Below are positions 1 through 8,127 of a stretch of DNA of 32,902 nucleotides, in pieces. Below the pieces are notes generated by a model. The model made no database searches, had not been told where the DNA came from, and was given only the letters and a program-made list of their open reading frames with translations. Source of the stretch: a virus; IMG/VR virus record IMGVR_UViG_3300010430_000306, positions 1-32,902 of that record. One strand, given 5' to 3'. How positions within the stretch are numbered: the first letter of the stretch is position 1; each line of letters begins with the position of its first letter. The translations under genes were made by a program, and so were the position numbers.

Positions 1-162
1 GAGCGTGTTATCAATGATGTGATTTTCCTCTACTGCTTACATGTGTTTGGGGTTCCGCGCTGGAAAGCTGACATCATGTATAAGGCCGTACGGGTCGGAG
101 GTCACGTCTACTACGCCAGCCATACAAGCAAGTTCTGGCGCAAGATTAAGGGGCTGTTATGA
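1..162 (+). CDS. DUF1353-like phage protein, 3' part
   Basis: The frame is open from the left edge to TGA at 160-162 (53 codons visible), so the start lies outside the window. The visible sequence has the pattern GVPRWKADIMYKAVRVGG followed by an aromatic tail, which resembles the C-terminal part of DUF1353 proteins of phages. Their function is unknown to me. Its stop overlaps the next start as ATGA, so the two genes are probably translated together. Identification is from memory of the family and is moderate. Confidence 0.6.
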   Translation, partial: ERVINDVIFLYCLHVFGVPRWKADIMYKAVRVGGHVYYASHTSKFWRKIKGLL

Positions 163-365
163 GCTTTGAGGCATGGAAGCCTGACGTTCTCGTCTTTGTT
201 CCGAACAATGATGTAGAGACTTGTGATTATCAGGTTGTGTTCGAGTACAAATCACACCCCGAAGTATGGCCGGATATGGATACTGTTTTCAGGAATGAGA
301 TTGTAGACCTTGCAATATCGCAGTCAGTAGCCAACCGAGCAATACGCGACATGATTGGCGCGTAG
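159..365 (+). CDS. Hypothetical protein, 68 aa
   Basis: The start is set by AAGGGG five bases upstream and by the ATGA overlap with the DUF1353-like gene. The protein is short, acidic and soluble, with no recognised motif. The stop codon (363-365) lies inside the 18-bp promoter element at 355-372, so the gene abuts the control region of the next unit. Function unknown. Confidence 0.6.
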   Translation: MSFEAWKPDVLVFVPNNDVETCDYQVVFEYKSHPEVWPDMDTVFRNEIVDLAISQSVANRAIRDMIGA

Positions 366-399
366 TGTCCTATCTGGCTGCGTTTGTGGCTGGTAGGAT
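355..399 (+). promoter_or_regulatory. Phage-specific promoter, site 1
   Basis: Element TTGGCGCGTAGTGTCCTA (355-372), exactly 21 bases, then -10 hexamer TAGGAT (394-399); predicted start near 406. The 18-mer is identical to that of the site at 23803-23847. It would drive the plus-strand genes at 478-1439, including two probable DNA-binding or regulatory proteins. There is no normal -35 box, which suggests an activator. Confidence 0.75.
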
Positions 400-477
400 T
401 TAAAGATAACTCGGCGCTTAATTTTGAGCGCTACCGAATAAACTTACAGCGCATTGTTATGCGCAAGGGGTCTGTAA
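400..477 (+). other. Hairpin-rich 5' leader
   Basis: The transcript from site 1 would begin with two hairpins: GCGCT/AGCGC (about 413-432) and the perfect GCGCAT/ATGCGC stem with loop TGTT (about 449-464). The Shine-Dalgarno AAGGGG of the 54-aa gene follows the second one directly. The structure could affect translation; this is inferred only from base complementarity. Confidence 0.4.
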
Positions 478-642
478 ATGCTAAGAGCGTTATTTTTGAT
501 ATTGATGCTGGGGCTGGGAAGTTGGGGGTATCAAACATGGATTGCTGATCAACCTGACTATATTCAGACGCTCCAAACGCTTTACTACGGTGTAGTATCT
601 GCAACTGTGTTCTGGGGCGCTGGTTTATTCAAAAGCTCATAA
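478..642 (+). CDS. Small membrane protein, 54 aa
   Basis: The ATG follows AAGGGG with a seven-base gap, a strong ribosome site. The peptide starts MLRALFLILMLGLGSWGY and has a second hydrophobic stretch near residues 36-50 (YYGVVSATVFWGAGLF), so it should have two membrane segments, or a signal anchor plus one segment. Size and topology would fit a small holin or membrane modulator, but no family was recognised. It is the first gene after promoter site 1. Its stop overlaps the 45-bp repeat. Confidence 0.6.
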   Translation: MLRALFLILMLGLGSWGYQTWIADQPDYIQTLQTLYYGVVSATVFWGAGLFKSS

Positions 643-683
643 CAAAGAGTTAGCGAGCCTACGGTCTCGCTCAATGAGGTGTT
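639..683 (+). repeat. 45-bp leader repeat, copy 1
   Basis: Matches 22733-22777 (minus strand) at 41 of 45 positions without gaps. It begins ATAACAAAGAGTTAGCGAGC and ends CTCAATGAGGTGTT. This copy can form the hairpin AGCGAG/CTCGCT. In both places it is oriented with the direction of transcription and lies between genes. It overlaps the TAA of the upstream 54-aa gene. Confidence 0.8.
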
Positions 684-778
684 ATCTCAACGGAGGTTAC
701 TGGCTAAAGCGGATATAAGCCACCGCAGACCGAAGCCGTAGGGATATGTTATAGGGCACTACAATAATAGAGGGGATT
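643..778 (+). other. Intergenic leader of the HTH gene
   Basis: After the repeat this stretch holds no good gene. It contains a possible 14-codon reading frame beginning at the ATG in the repeat (675), an inverted repeat GGCT/AGCC near 702-720, and TACAAT near 760, which could be a -10 box but has no clear -35. The Shine-Dalgarno GAGGGG for the next gene is at its end. Confidence 0.35.
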
Positions 779-1177
779 ATGATTCTAACAGAATACGACA
801 AAGCTCAGTGTGGGCTGGCAGAAGTACCAGTAAACCGATTCTCAAGCGGTGAACATCAGATGAAGATAGAGAAGCTTAGCAAAGAGACCGGGCTATCCTA
901 TTCGACAATCAAGAACTACTTAAAGAAGATGACGGAAGAAGAAGTCCTGAAGAAAGGAAGAAACAAGAGCAACCGGCAGAGCTACGGAAGTGTGGTCTAT
1001 AAAGGTGAGGTCCATACATATCGCTCCCTGTCTGAGTTGACTGGTATCAGCAAAACTAGGCTAGGCAATCTACTAAGGAGTGGTATGTCGCCAGAGCAGG
1101 CTGTCAGGGACGCGCATAAGTACAAGATGAATGGAAGTAAGATTGTCGGGTTAAAGAAGGAGTACCGCGATGCTTAG
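779..1177 (+). CDS. Helix-turn-helix DNA-binding protein
   Basis: Two helix-turn-helix-like stretches are visible: IEKLSKETGLSYSTIKNYLK (about residues 30-49) and YRSLSELTGISKTRLGNLLR (about 81-100). The second is followed by GMSPEQAV, a form common in phage and homing-endonuclease-associated DNA-binding modules. It is basic and probably regulatory. A second in-frame start, ATG at 860 with GGTGA seven bases before it, begins right before the first helix unit and is a real alternative. It is read from promoter site 1, so it is a candidate for the activator of that promoter family (inference). Confidence 0.6.
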   Translation: MILTEYDKAQCGLAEVPVNRFSSGEHQMKIEKLSKETGLSYSTIKNYLKKMTEEEVLKKGRNKSNRQSYGSVVYKGEVHTYRSLSELTGISKTRLGNLLRSGMSPEQAVRDAHKYKMNGSKIVGLKKEYRDA

Positions 1178-1439
1178 GCTTACGACCACTATGCTGAAAG
1201 ACTTCTCTAAGATGACCGTATCCTCGTTTTGCGATAAATACGACCTAACTTCGTCACAAGTTAGAGACATTGCAAACCGTCACCCAGTAACGGTTGACGA
1301 AAGTGACCAAGAAGAGAAAAACCAAATTGCATACATTCAAGGGTCAGTAAGTAAGACCGGAGAATGCCCATACGGAATCAGGCAGGAGCGTTCATGGTGG
1401 TTTGCTGGATATTACGAGAACAACGATATTAAGGATTGA
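1170..1439 (+). CDS. HTH plus RMF-like small protein, 89 aa
   Basis: The start follows AAGGAG with a seven-base gap and overlaps the upstream gene by 8 bp. Residues 11-34 resemble a helix-turn-helix (TVSSFCDKYDLTSSQVRDIA). The C-terminal part has CPYGIRQERSWWFAGYYE, which resembles the short CPY...W..G motif of ribosome-modulation-factor-like phage proteins. The combination is unusual. It ends convergently, overlapping the end of the M15 peptidase gene by 11 bp. Confidence 0.55.
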   Translation: MLRLTTTMLKDFSKMTVSSFCDKYDLTSSQVRDIANRHPVTVDESDQEEKNQIAYIQGSVSKTGECPYGIRQERSWWFAGYYENNDIKD

Positions 1440-1854
1440 AAAAGTAAAGCTCACTCTGACCAGTTGGCTTCGTGTCGATATGAAGCCAGCTGACTTGATT
1501 CTCTACTCGTGTGAAGTACGGTATTTTATTACCCTGAAACTGGTATTCTGCTAAGTCATCCCTGATTTGCTGAGCGGTTTTATTCCTAAACTTAAGGTCT
1601 AGCGCACAGCCTTTCGAGTGCTGAGATGTGGGAGAGTAGTACTTACTCTCTGGCGTTCTCAATCCAGACTGACTGAATTCCCCGCCCCACTTCCAATCAT
1701 TGATAGTAGCAGGCCCGTAACGCTCTCTAAGCCAGTCAGCAGCTTTTAGAACGTCAGGGTCGAACATGCGCCACAATGCCTCCTCGTGCACCTCCTTGTG
1801 CATTGCAGGGCTTACGAGTTCCTCTATTGAGAAGTACTTACAGCGGTAGCTCAT
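1429..1854 (-). CDS. M15-family peptidase, endolysin candidate
   Basis: Residues SQHSKGCALD (His79, Asp86) and WLHID (His125) form the zinc-binding set of the M15 peptidases (D-Ala-D-Ala carboxypeptidase type), which cut the peptide part of peptidoglycan. The N-terminus CKYFSIEELVSPA is typical of phage M15 proteins. The ATG at 1854 is preceded by AGGAGG with a seven-base gap, so the longer open frame running into the upstream gene is not used. It is the last gene of the structural operon. A role in host lysis or in local wall opening at entry is possible; no signal peptide is seen. Confidence 0.8.
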   Translation of the reverse strand: MSYRCKYFSIEELVSPAMHKEVHEEALWRMFDPDVLKAADWLRERYGPATINDWKWGGEFSQSGLRTPESKYYSPTSQHSKGCALDLKFRNKTAQQIRDDLAEYQFQGNKIPYFTRVENQVSWLHIDTKPTGQSELYFFNP

Positions 1855-1927
1855 TTGTGACCCTCCTGACAGCGTGATAACCGAAACGCTATCACGCTGT
1901 AGATTGAGACTGTTAGGGCGTCCAGCA

Positions 1928-3373
1928 TTAGATGTCAATTCTGAATGACGACAGTTCACCCACAACAATATGGGCAATTCTTTTTGCTCCAGAGTCATTA
2001 TACTGATCGCTAGTGTTATCGTCTGTGTCATCTGGATGAAGGTTCCCGCCATCATCAATCATATAATCATCAATATTGACCTTATTTATTCCAGCCTTCG
2101 CTGCAACATCAATGACGTAATAACCCCACCTCTCGGCAGCGCGGCGCACACACTCAGCATAATCATGGGTTGTGTGCCCGTTATTGTTTGTTGCCCCGTC
2201 AGCCCATCCCGGTCTACCTGTCAGGTCTATCAACTCACCATAAGGTGTTGTGTTTGCGAAAATATGAGCAAAAGGAAATCTAGTTGCCAGTTTCTCAAAA
2301 ACAGTATTTAGAGCACCGTAAAACGTAGCAGTCGGGTCTGTGTCGGAAACAGAACCAAGCGTTACGGATTGCGCCCAATCATTGGTTCCGCCGGTGAATA
2401 TCACTACATCACTGTCAATATCAATGTCATTTATTCTGGCATCCTGCCACATTGCGTCAGACGACGAACCTGAAACCAGTGTTCCTCCAATCCCCTTGTT
2501 TGAGTGCTCAGAAAATCCAATTGTTGAAATAACATAGGGCTGCCACCTATTCTGTTGGGTTATAGAGTCCCCAAACGTTGATAGCTTTTTGCCAGATAAA
2601 CCGCTAACAACTTTCAGTCCGCTAACTCCGAATGGAACAAACTCAGTTGGAGAAACCCCCTCTTCGAGCTGATACGAATCAATAGATGAGTTGAACACAG
2701 AAACCCTGACATACTCAGTATCTGCGGTTGTCGTAAACACCGTTACAGAAGAGTTTGAGCCGCCCGATATAAAGTTTTTGTCAGAATCATAGAACGCGTG
2801 AAAGCGTGTCGGGTCAGTTTCCGATGACCCGGAGTACGTGGTGTTTGGCTTGACCTTTATGTATTCCGATGTTGAGTAGGTGGCGCTTGACGATATTGCC
2901 CCAGAAGTTCCAGAAACAAAAACATTCACATCGACGGCATCTTTATTGAAAAGATTTTTTGGGTCGGCGATAAAATCTACATCAGAGAAGCCAACAGAAT
3001 CAGAGATACTGTTTCCAATCTCCTCCGGCGTCATGCCGCCAGTAATATCCGTAAGATCAAAAGGCTCTTGCTCTACGCCGTACTCAGTGTCTTCCAGCTC
3101 AATAGTTCCACCGCTTGCACCAACTACCGTGAATCGGTAATCAGAAACCTTTCCAGAGAATGAATAAACTGGAATCTCAGGATTCTTAAAGTCGTATTTG
3201 GCGGCGAAAACCCAATCAATAGAGGCTTCCGGCTTATATTCGACCGTAAGGAATCCGCGATTAGGCTGCGCGCCTACGTTTAAAACGTGATTGTTTGTAT
3301 CGTTAGCACTGCCCGAAGTTACAACATCGGACACGCGGTAAACGCCATTCACTAGAGGGATTGAATATTTCAT
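1928..3373 (-). CDS. Tail protein with C-terminal SGNH hydrolase
   Basis: 481 aa. The C-terminal half has the SGNH/GDSL blocks: FGDSIT (nucleophile Ser270), Gly near 297, GTND (329-332) and DGGNLH (catalytic Asp and His near 440-445). Residues about 140-250 look like a small beta-rich carbohydrate-binding module ending in QLEEGVSPTEFVPF. The N-terminus would attach to the virion. Such proteins are usually tail fibres or tailspikes that remove acetyl or acyl groups from host surface sugars. It sits where P22 has its tailspike gene 9. AAGGAG lies eight bases before the start. Confidence 0.8.
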   Translation of the reverse strand: MKYSIPLVNGVYRVSDVVTSGSANDTNNHVLNVGAQPNRGFLTVEYKPEASIDWVFAAKYDFKNPEIPVYSFSGKVSDYRFTVVGASGGTIELEDTEYGVEQEPFDLTDITGGMTPEEIGNSISDSVGFSDVDFIADPKNLFNKDAVDVNVFVSGTSGAISSSATYSTSEYIKVKPNTTYSGSSETDPTRFHAFYDSDKNFISGGSNSSVTVFTTTADTEYVRVSVFNSSIDSYQLEEGVSPTEFVPFGVSGLKVVSGLSGKKLSTFGDSITQQNRWQPYVISTIGFSEHSNKGIGGTLVSGSSSDAMWQDARINDIDIDSDVVIFTGGTNDWAQSVTLGSVSDTDPTATFYGALNTVFEKLATRFPFAHIFANTTPYGELIDLTGRPGWADGATNNNGHTTHDYAECVRRAAERWGYYVIDVAAKAGINKVNIDDYMIDDGGNLHPDDTDDNTSDQYNDSGAKRIAHIVVGELSSFRIDI

Positions 3374-3385
3374 TGTTCTGACTCC

Positions 3386-3862
3386 TTACGCTCTAAATCG
3401 TCTGATTTGTTTTACTTCCGCGCCGTTTATAGACAAGAAGTTACCTGCATCTTTAGATACCTCTACCGTATCGGTAAAGGTACGGACTACGTTAAAACAA
3501 CGCTCCCCATCAATAAAGTGCATCATCGCGGTAAAGTCACCCAACTCAGCCGGAAGCTTTAAGGTCAATACATAGAGGCCGTCTCCGGGATAACCGCCCG
3601 GAATAGATGGTAAATTTAACTGGTCAGTGAGTGTACCTGACCAAACCTCCGTTAATAATGTGCCAGCGATAAGCTTGACAGGTGCGCCTGTGGAATCTTC
3701 GCCATAAAGGACATCAGTGCCAGTCTCTTCTCTGGCTGTTGCCGTAGGGTTGTAAGGTGCCATATAAGCCCGGATGACATTGCCAGCAGAATCAAAGGCA
3801 ACGGCGTTGTCATTCTCGGCAGAAGCGCGAGGGGTTTTGCTTTGTAGTTCGATCTCACTCAT
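3386..3862 (-). CDS. Hypothetical virion-associated protein, 158 aa
   Basis: The start overlaps the stop of the ejection-protein gene (ATGA), so it belongs to the same operon. The protein is beta-rich, with LYGEDSTGAPVKLIAGT and no signal or membrane part. Its position between the ejection proteins and the SGNH tail protein suggests a tail or head-fibre adaptor. No family recognised. Confidence 0.6.
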   Translation of the reverse strand: MSEIELQSKTPRASAENDNAVAFDSAGNVIRAYMAPYNPTATAREETGTDVLYGEDSTGAPVKLIAGTLLTEVWSGTLTDQLNLPSIPGGYPGDGLYVLTLKLPAELGDFTAMMHFIDGERCFNVVRTFTDTVEVSKDAGNFLSINGAEVKQIRRFRA

Positions 3863-5871
3863 TGTCTTGTTCCTGTGTTAGGCAATGTTTGTATTGTATC
3901 TGATTCTTCCCGCTCGGGCTGCATTCCACCAACGGTCAAACCTAGCCCGGTTGCGAGTCTAGGGTATTGCGTTTCAATGAGAACTTTGGTCTCTGGACGG
4001 ATATTAAAACCCTCTACAGCACGGCCAGCCATCGCTGTGGCTTTAGCCGATTTAGACAGCTCTTGTATCTGATTCGCTACCACAGGCCCGGCAACAGGTA
4101 TCTTGTTCAACAGGGTGAATACGCCAAGGTTTGCCGCCGCATCAATAAAGAAACCGGCTGAGCCTTTAGGAATTGCGCCAGATGGCGGAATCATTTCTTC
4201 AGCCTGTTTGCGCATTGCTTCTAGTCGTTTCAGCTCATTCTCATTGAATAAGCGTTTAATCTTTGGCTCAAGCATGTCATAACGCTTGGAGAAGGCATTG
4301 CCGCTAAACACCTTTTCACCTTGAATAGTCCGACTGGCTGCGTTGTAGCTAGAATCAAGAAGGTCAAGGATAACCTCTGCCTTCATGCTGTCTTTGGCCA
4401 GCTTCCCGCGACTACCCGCACGGTCAAGGGAGTTAACGACTGAATTGAACTTCTCTATAGGAGTAGACCTAGCCATTAGCTTGCTGTAAACCTGACTCTC
4501 TTCAATCTTTGGTATTCTACTTCCGCCGGACTTACTCGCTATCAGGTCGTTAACTAAGCCTTTCTCGTCAAACTCAGTCTTTAGCGCAACGTGTGACTGT
4601 CTGGCAGCCTTTGCAGCCATTGCCACATCTGGAGCACCATTCACCTCAATAGCCTTTGAAGCAAGCTCGAACTCATTATCTAGAGCCTCACGTATTGGAC
4701 CTACAATGCGCGATGTTTGGCCGGTAATATCCGACTGTTCTATGTCCCCTAAGCGCTTACGGAATCGCTCTTGATTAGCAATACTTAGCCTCTCAAATGG
4801 GCCTGAGTCGCTATCAAGTATTCCAAACTCTTCAAACAATCCTTTCAGAGCGTTGTATTGAGCTGTGTTTGTTGCGGAAAAGTCTCTCATTTCCCCGGCA
4901 TCTGGCATTGCTTTCTTTATCGGCGCATCAGATAGACCAACATCAATCTGTTCTGTCAGGTTCGCAAGTCTTCCATAGGCTTCCGCTCTCTTATATCGCG
5001 CCGAATTGTCACGCATACGCAGTGCATCTTTAACAGCTGCGCCAACCTCTACTGACTTCTCAGGAGACAGTGATTCGAGATAATTCTTAACCTCTCGGCT
5101 CTGTTCCAGTTTAAACAGTCGCATAGCATCACCAGCCTCACCAGACTGCTCAAGAAGAAACTGCTCTTGCTTTAATTCATCAAAGCCTTTCTGTGTGGAT
5201 CGTAGCGTCTCGCCACGAGTTAGCCTTACACCAGTATCCTGAGACCTAGTTACGCTATCTCTGACTGGTTCAGTGGCGTTTGAGCGCCTTACGGTAGCTT
5301 GAACAGGAGCAGACTTGGCACCTTGACTAATAGCCGCCATTTGACCACCAAGGCCAGCCAAGGGGGCGGCGGCTTGACCTACCTCTCCAATAGTCTCTAC
5401 ATACTCTTGACCGGCTTTAGTGCGCGGAGAATAAGTGAACTCAGAAGCCATCTTTGCGGCAAAGTTTTCAATTCTGTCAGCTGCATCCTGAGTACCAAAC
5501 TCGCCAGAACGTATCTCTTCCGCAAGACCCCTTAATGTTCCGCCAAGCATCCCAAGCGTTCCGCCTGTAGCTCCCGTAACAGTGGTTAAAGCAGCCTCAC
5601 CAGCACCGATAGCCTTCTCTCTAAAAGAAGCATCCTCTGGCGGTACGTCTGGCGCCATATAGCCTTCAATATCGGGAGCATCACCAAACCGCTCGGCATA
5701 CTGTTCCGGCGTCATAGAACCCTTAGCCGGCTCATTTACTTCGGAGTCACCTGCGCCGAAATCAGCCTCAGTTGCCAAACCAGCGGCAATAGCCTTAGCC
5801 TTTACCTGCTCCTTGGTTGTGCCTTCCGGCACATTCTCAATAACTGTTCCGTTCGGCAAGGTTACATTCAT
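3859..5871 (-). CDS. Putative DNA ejection protein, gp16-like position
   Basis: 670 aa. It begins with VTLPNGTVIENVPEGTTKEQ, a short N-terminal motif often found in phage pilot or internal virion proteins. The middle is helical and charged; near residues 575-605 there is a hydrophobic stretch (AANLGVFTLLNKIPVAGPVV) that could insert in a membrane. It is the third of three coupled genes placed like P22 genes 7-20-16, whose products leave the capsid before the DNA. Assigned mainly by position and composition. Confidence 0.6.
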   Translation of the reverse strand: MNVTLPNGTVIENVPEGTTKEQVKAKAIAAGLATEADFGAGDSEVNEPAKGSMTPEQYAERFGDAPDIEGYMAPDVPPEDASFREKAIGAGEAALTTVTGATGGTLGMLGGTLRGLAEEIRSGEFGTQDAADRIENFAAKMASEFTYSPRTKAGQEYVETIGEVGQAAAPLAGLGGQMAAISQGAKSAPVQATVRRSNATEPVRDSVTRSQDTGVRLTRGETLRSTQKGFDELKQEQFLLEQSGEAGDAMRLFKLEQSREVKNYLESLSPEKSVEVGAAVKDALRMRDNSARYKRAEAYGRLANLTEQIDVGLSDAPIKKAMPDAGEMRDFSATNTAQYNALKGLFEEFGILDSDSGPFERLSIANQERFRKRLGDIEQSDITGQTSRIVGPIREALDNEFELASKAIEVNGAPDVAMAAKAARQSHVALKTEFDEKGLVNDLIASKSGGSRIPKIEESQVYSKLMARSTPIEKFNSVVNSLDRAGSRGKLAKDSMKAEVILDLLDSSYNAASRTIQGEKVFSGNAFSKRYDMLEPKIKRLFNENELKRLEAMRKQAEEMIPPSGAIPKGSAGFFIDAAANLGVFTLLNKIPVAGPVVANQIQELSKSAKATAMAGRAVEGFNIRPETKVLIETQYPRLATGLGLTVGGMQPEREESDTIQTLPNTGTRQ

Positions 5872-6758
5872 TACATATCATCCCAGCTAACAGTGTTTTG
5901 CGAGCGGTTACTTTCGCTGTTGTATGTGCCCGGTTTGGTATTCTTAGCTCTCTGGAATGTTGACTTGATTCGCTCAAGTTCAGCTAGGAACTCATCTTCA
6001 GGCATGCCCAAATCAAGAGAAGCCGCAGCAGCTGCCAATTTTTCACCCTCGGCATTCGATAGCTGACCAAGCCCTTTCATATTTTGAACAGCATCAAGGA
6101 ACTGACGACCTTTGAGAGTGTCGAGCATTGCTCGGAATCCACGCGCACGAGTTCCCGGAATGCTAGCAGCAACAGATGTGGAGCCGGTTGCCATCTCTCG
6201 ACCCGGGTGTTCAATCATTCTGTCAATAAGGTTGATGGTGCTATCAATCTCAGCAGATGCCTGTTCTTTAGCAACTTCTCTGTCTTCCGCTTCAGTTGCT
6301 ACCTCCTGCTGGGTTTTCTCTACCTTGGCTTTTTGCAATGCAATATCTTGCTCAAGCTTTTCACGGCGCAAAGAGTTGTCCTCTTGCTTCAAGTCAGCCT
6401 CAAGCTCTCTAAGCCTCAATGACTCGCGCTGATACTCAGTCATTGGTTTAGCACCACCAGCAGTAGACGCTTCCGCCTGCATCTTTCTGGCCTGAAGGAT
6501 TGACGTGACAAACTCCGGCTCTTCTTTCATGGCCATTAGGAAAGCTTTCTCAGATTGCGCAGGGTCTGAACCGGCAAGCTCTGAGGCTTTCGTAAGGTAC
6601 GCGAGCGCACGAACCTGTTTCTGTTCAGCCCGTTCCAGCTCTTGCTGCTTTTGAGCTTGTTGTGCGTACAGGTTGATACCTTGCCCAATGGCATTAGATA
6701 AACCCTGTTGCTTAACACCGAAACCAGCAAACATATTCCCACCAAGACCGTTAGCCAT
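5871..6758 (-). CDS. Putative DNA ejection protein, gp20-like position
   Basis: 295 aa. The N-terminal 20 residues are glycine-rich, followed by a long Gln/Glu/Lys coiled coil (about 30-65 and 105-180). Residues about 215-265 (MKGLGQLSNAEGEKLAAAAA, then DEFLAELERI) form a block I associate with phage internal virion proteins. Stop and start overlap as TAATG with both neighbours, which indicates fixed production ratios. Family assignment is by synteny with P22. Confidence 0.6.
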   Translation of the reverse strand: MANGLGGNMFAGFGVKQQGLSNAIGQGINLYAQQAQKQQELERAEQKQVRALAYLTKASELAGSDPAQSEKAFLMAMKEEPEFVTSILQARKMQAEASTAGGAKPMTEYQRESLRLRELEADLKQEDNSLRREKLEQDIALQKAKVEKTQQEVATEAEDREVAKEQASAEIDSTINLIDRMIEHPGREMATGSTSVAASIPGTRARGFRAMLDTLKGRQFLDAVQNMKGLGQLSNAEGEKLAAAAASLDLGMPEDEFLAELERIKSTFQRAKNTKPGTYNSESNRSQNTVSWDDM

Positions 6759-7549
6759 TAGACGTTACTCCCGATGTTGTAACCAATTCCAACACCAGCA
6801 GGCCCGCCAACCAAGAAGCCAGCGCCAGCGCCAAGCAAGCCACCTAGCATATTAGGTTGGGCCGCTATCTGATTTGCTGCCTGAAGGTTGATATTGGCGA
6901 TATTGCCCAATGCACCAGCCTGACCAGCAGTAGACGACTGGAGGGCACTCAGAGAGCCGCCAAGGGTGCCAAGACCAATGTTCACACCTTGCCCTAACTG
7001 ATTCAGTCGGTCATTGTATGCACCGCTGGCATATTGTGTGGCCAAGTTTCCGGTAGCCCCGAGAACATCTTCCTGAATCCCAGACGATAGGCGATTACCT
7101 AAGGCAGCAGACTGAGAAATCATCTGATCTGTTGCCGCTCCAGCAATGTTTTGGAACTCTTGAGACTGCAAGGCATTGGCCATGAACTCTTCACGGCCAG
7201 AGGTTGAGAGGAGATTTTGAAATTCAGGAAGGAATGACTCTCCAGCCTCTTGATACGGGGCAACCATCTCTTTAAAAGCATCAAGTTGATTTTGATAGAC
7301 TTGCGCAATTTCAGCTTGAGCAGTGGCTGCCTCTTCGGCTGCATCCTCAATGGCATCCTCTTGCTCTTGGCCTGATAATGAGTATTGGGGGTCAGTGAGA
7401 CCACCGGCAATTCCGCCAATACCAAGATTAGCCAAACCCTCCTCGGTAGTTGGGTCGATATTGCTCAGCCTGTCAAGAAAACCCTGATTCCCGCCAAGCG
7501 CCCCAGCGGCAAGGCCTAAGCCTAATCCACTACTAATATCAAAAGCCAT
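6758..7549 (-). CDS. DNA transfer protein, P22 gp7-like
   Basis: 263 aa, rich in Ala, Gly and Gln. The middle has the pattern seen in P22 gp7-type transfer proteins: a Glu/Ala coiled stretch (65-105), EFQNLLSTSGREEF, then QYASGAYNDRLNQLGQGVN. The C-terminus is a glycine-rich hydrophobic tail (GGLLGAGAGFLVGGPAGVGI) that could enter membranes. In P22 this protein is ejected first and helps build the channel through the periplasm. It is first in a tightly coupled three-gene set. Confidence 0.7.
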   Translation of the reverse strand: MAFDISSGLGLGLAAGALGGNQGFLDRLSNIDPTTEEGLANLGIGGIAGGLTDPQYSLSGQEQEDAIEDAAEEAATAQAEIAQVYQNQLDAFKEMVAPYQEAGESFLPEFQNLLSTSGREEFMANALQSQEFQNIAGAATDQMISQSAALGNRLSSGIQEDVLGATGNLATQYASGAYNDRLNQLGQGVNIGLGTLGGSLSALQSSTAGQAGALGNIANINLQAANQIAAQPNMLGGLLGAGAGFLVGGPAGVGIGYNIGSNV

Positions 7550-7608
7550 AATTTAAACCCCACCGAATCTTTATTTGAATAATACCACGCACTGGACATG
7601 ATGCGCCA

Positions 7609-8127
7609 TTAAGAAACCCTCACCATCTCAGATGCCTCTAGGTTGCTGAATTTAGCGAAGGAGCGCCAAGTTCCTGATACGGAACCGCCGGGCGTAGATG
7701 TTGGGCCAGCGCCAGTAATGACGGCTATTCTTAAGCCGCCAGAGTAATCGACACCAGTATTAATCACGCCACCCGTATTGTTATGGATCAGTCGTACAGA
7801 ACCAACCGGGTGAGTGAATGGGTCTGGCTCAACAGGCGGAGTATAGGTAGTAGGTATAGCAACGCCATAAGCGTAGGTATCACCTTCGCGCAACCCGACC
7901 CAGTTACCATTGTCCGTATCGTTCGTATACAGGTCTACAGGCCCAATAAGAAGAAAATAACCCTCACCAATAGGGAAGTTACCATCTTCAAGGTCGTCAT
8001 ATCTGGCTACACTAGGAAGGCTAACAAGCTGCTCCTGAGCCAGCATTAGCCAGAAACTAAAATCTCCGGATGACTTACTGGCGACCTCAAGCTGTTCGCG
8101 TGAAAGCTCTATTTGACCTCTAATCAT
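7609..8127 (-). CDS. Hypothetical tail protein, 172 aa
   Basis: Coupled by ATGA to the upstream gp10-like gene. It starts MIRGQIELSREQLEVASKSS and has beta-rich, Gly/Pro-rich later parts, with no membrane segment. It takes the place of P22 gene 26/14 between gp10 and gp7, so a tail-tip or stopper role is possible. No sequence motif supports this. Confidence 0.55.
   Translation of the reverse strand: MIRGQIELSREQLEVASKSSGDFSFWLMLAQEQLVSLPSVARYDDLEDGNFPIGEGYFLLIGPVDLYTNDTDNGNWVGLREGDTYAYGVAIPTTYTPPVEPDPFTHPVGSVRLIHNNTGGVINTGVDYSGGLRIAVITGAGPTSTPGGSVSGTWRSFAKFSNLEASEMVRVS

Noticed and set aside
639-683. Integron attC-like site (TAACAA...GTTAGC look)
   Set aside because: The core sites do not fit the RYYYAAC/GTTRRRY pair and the second copy is in a phage leader with no cassette features.
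1855-2058. N-terminal extension of the M15 peptidase into the SGNH gene
   Set aside because: A strong ribosome site marks ATG 1854, where the family sequence begins; the extension is the tail gene read in another frame.
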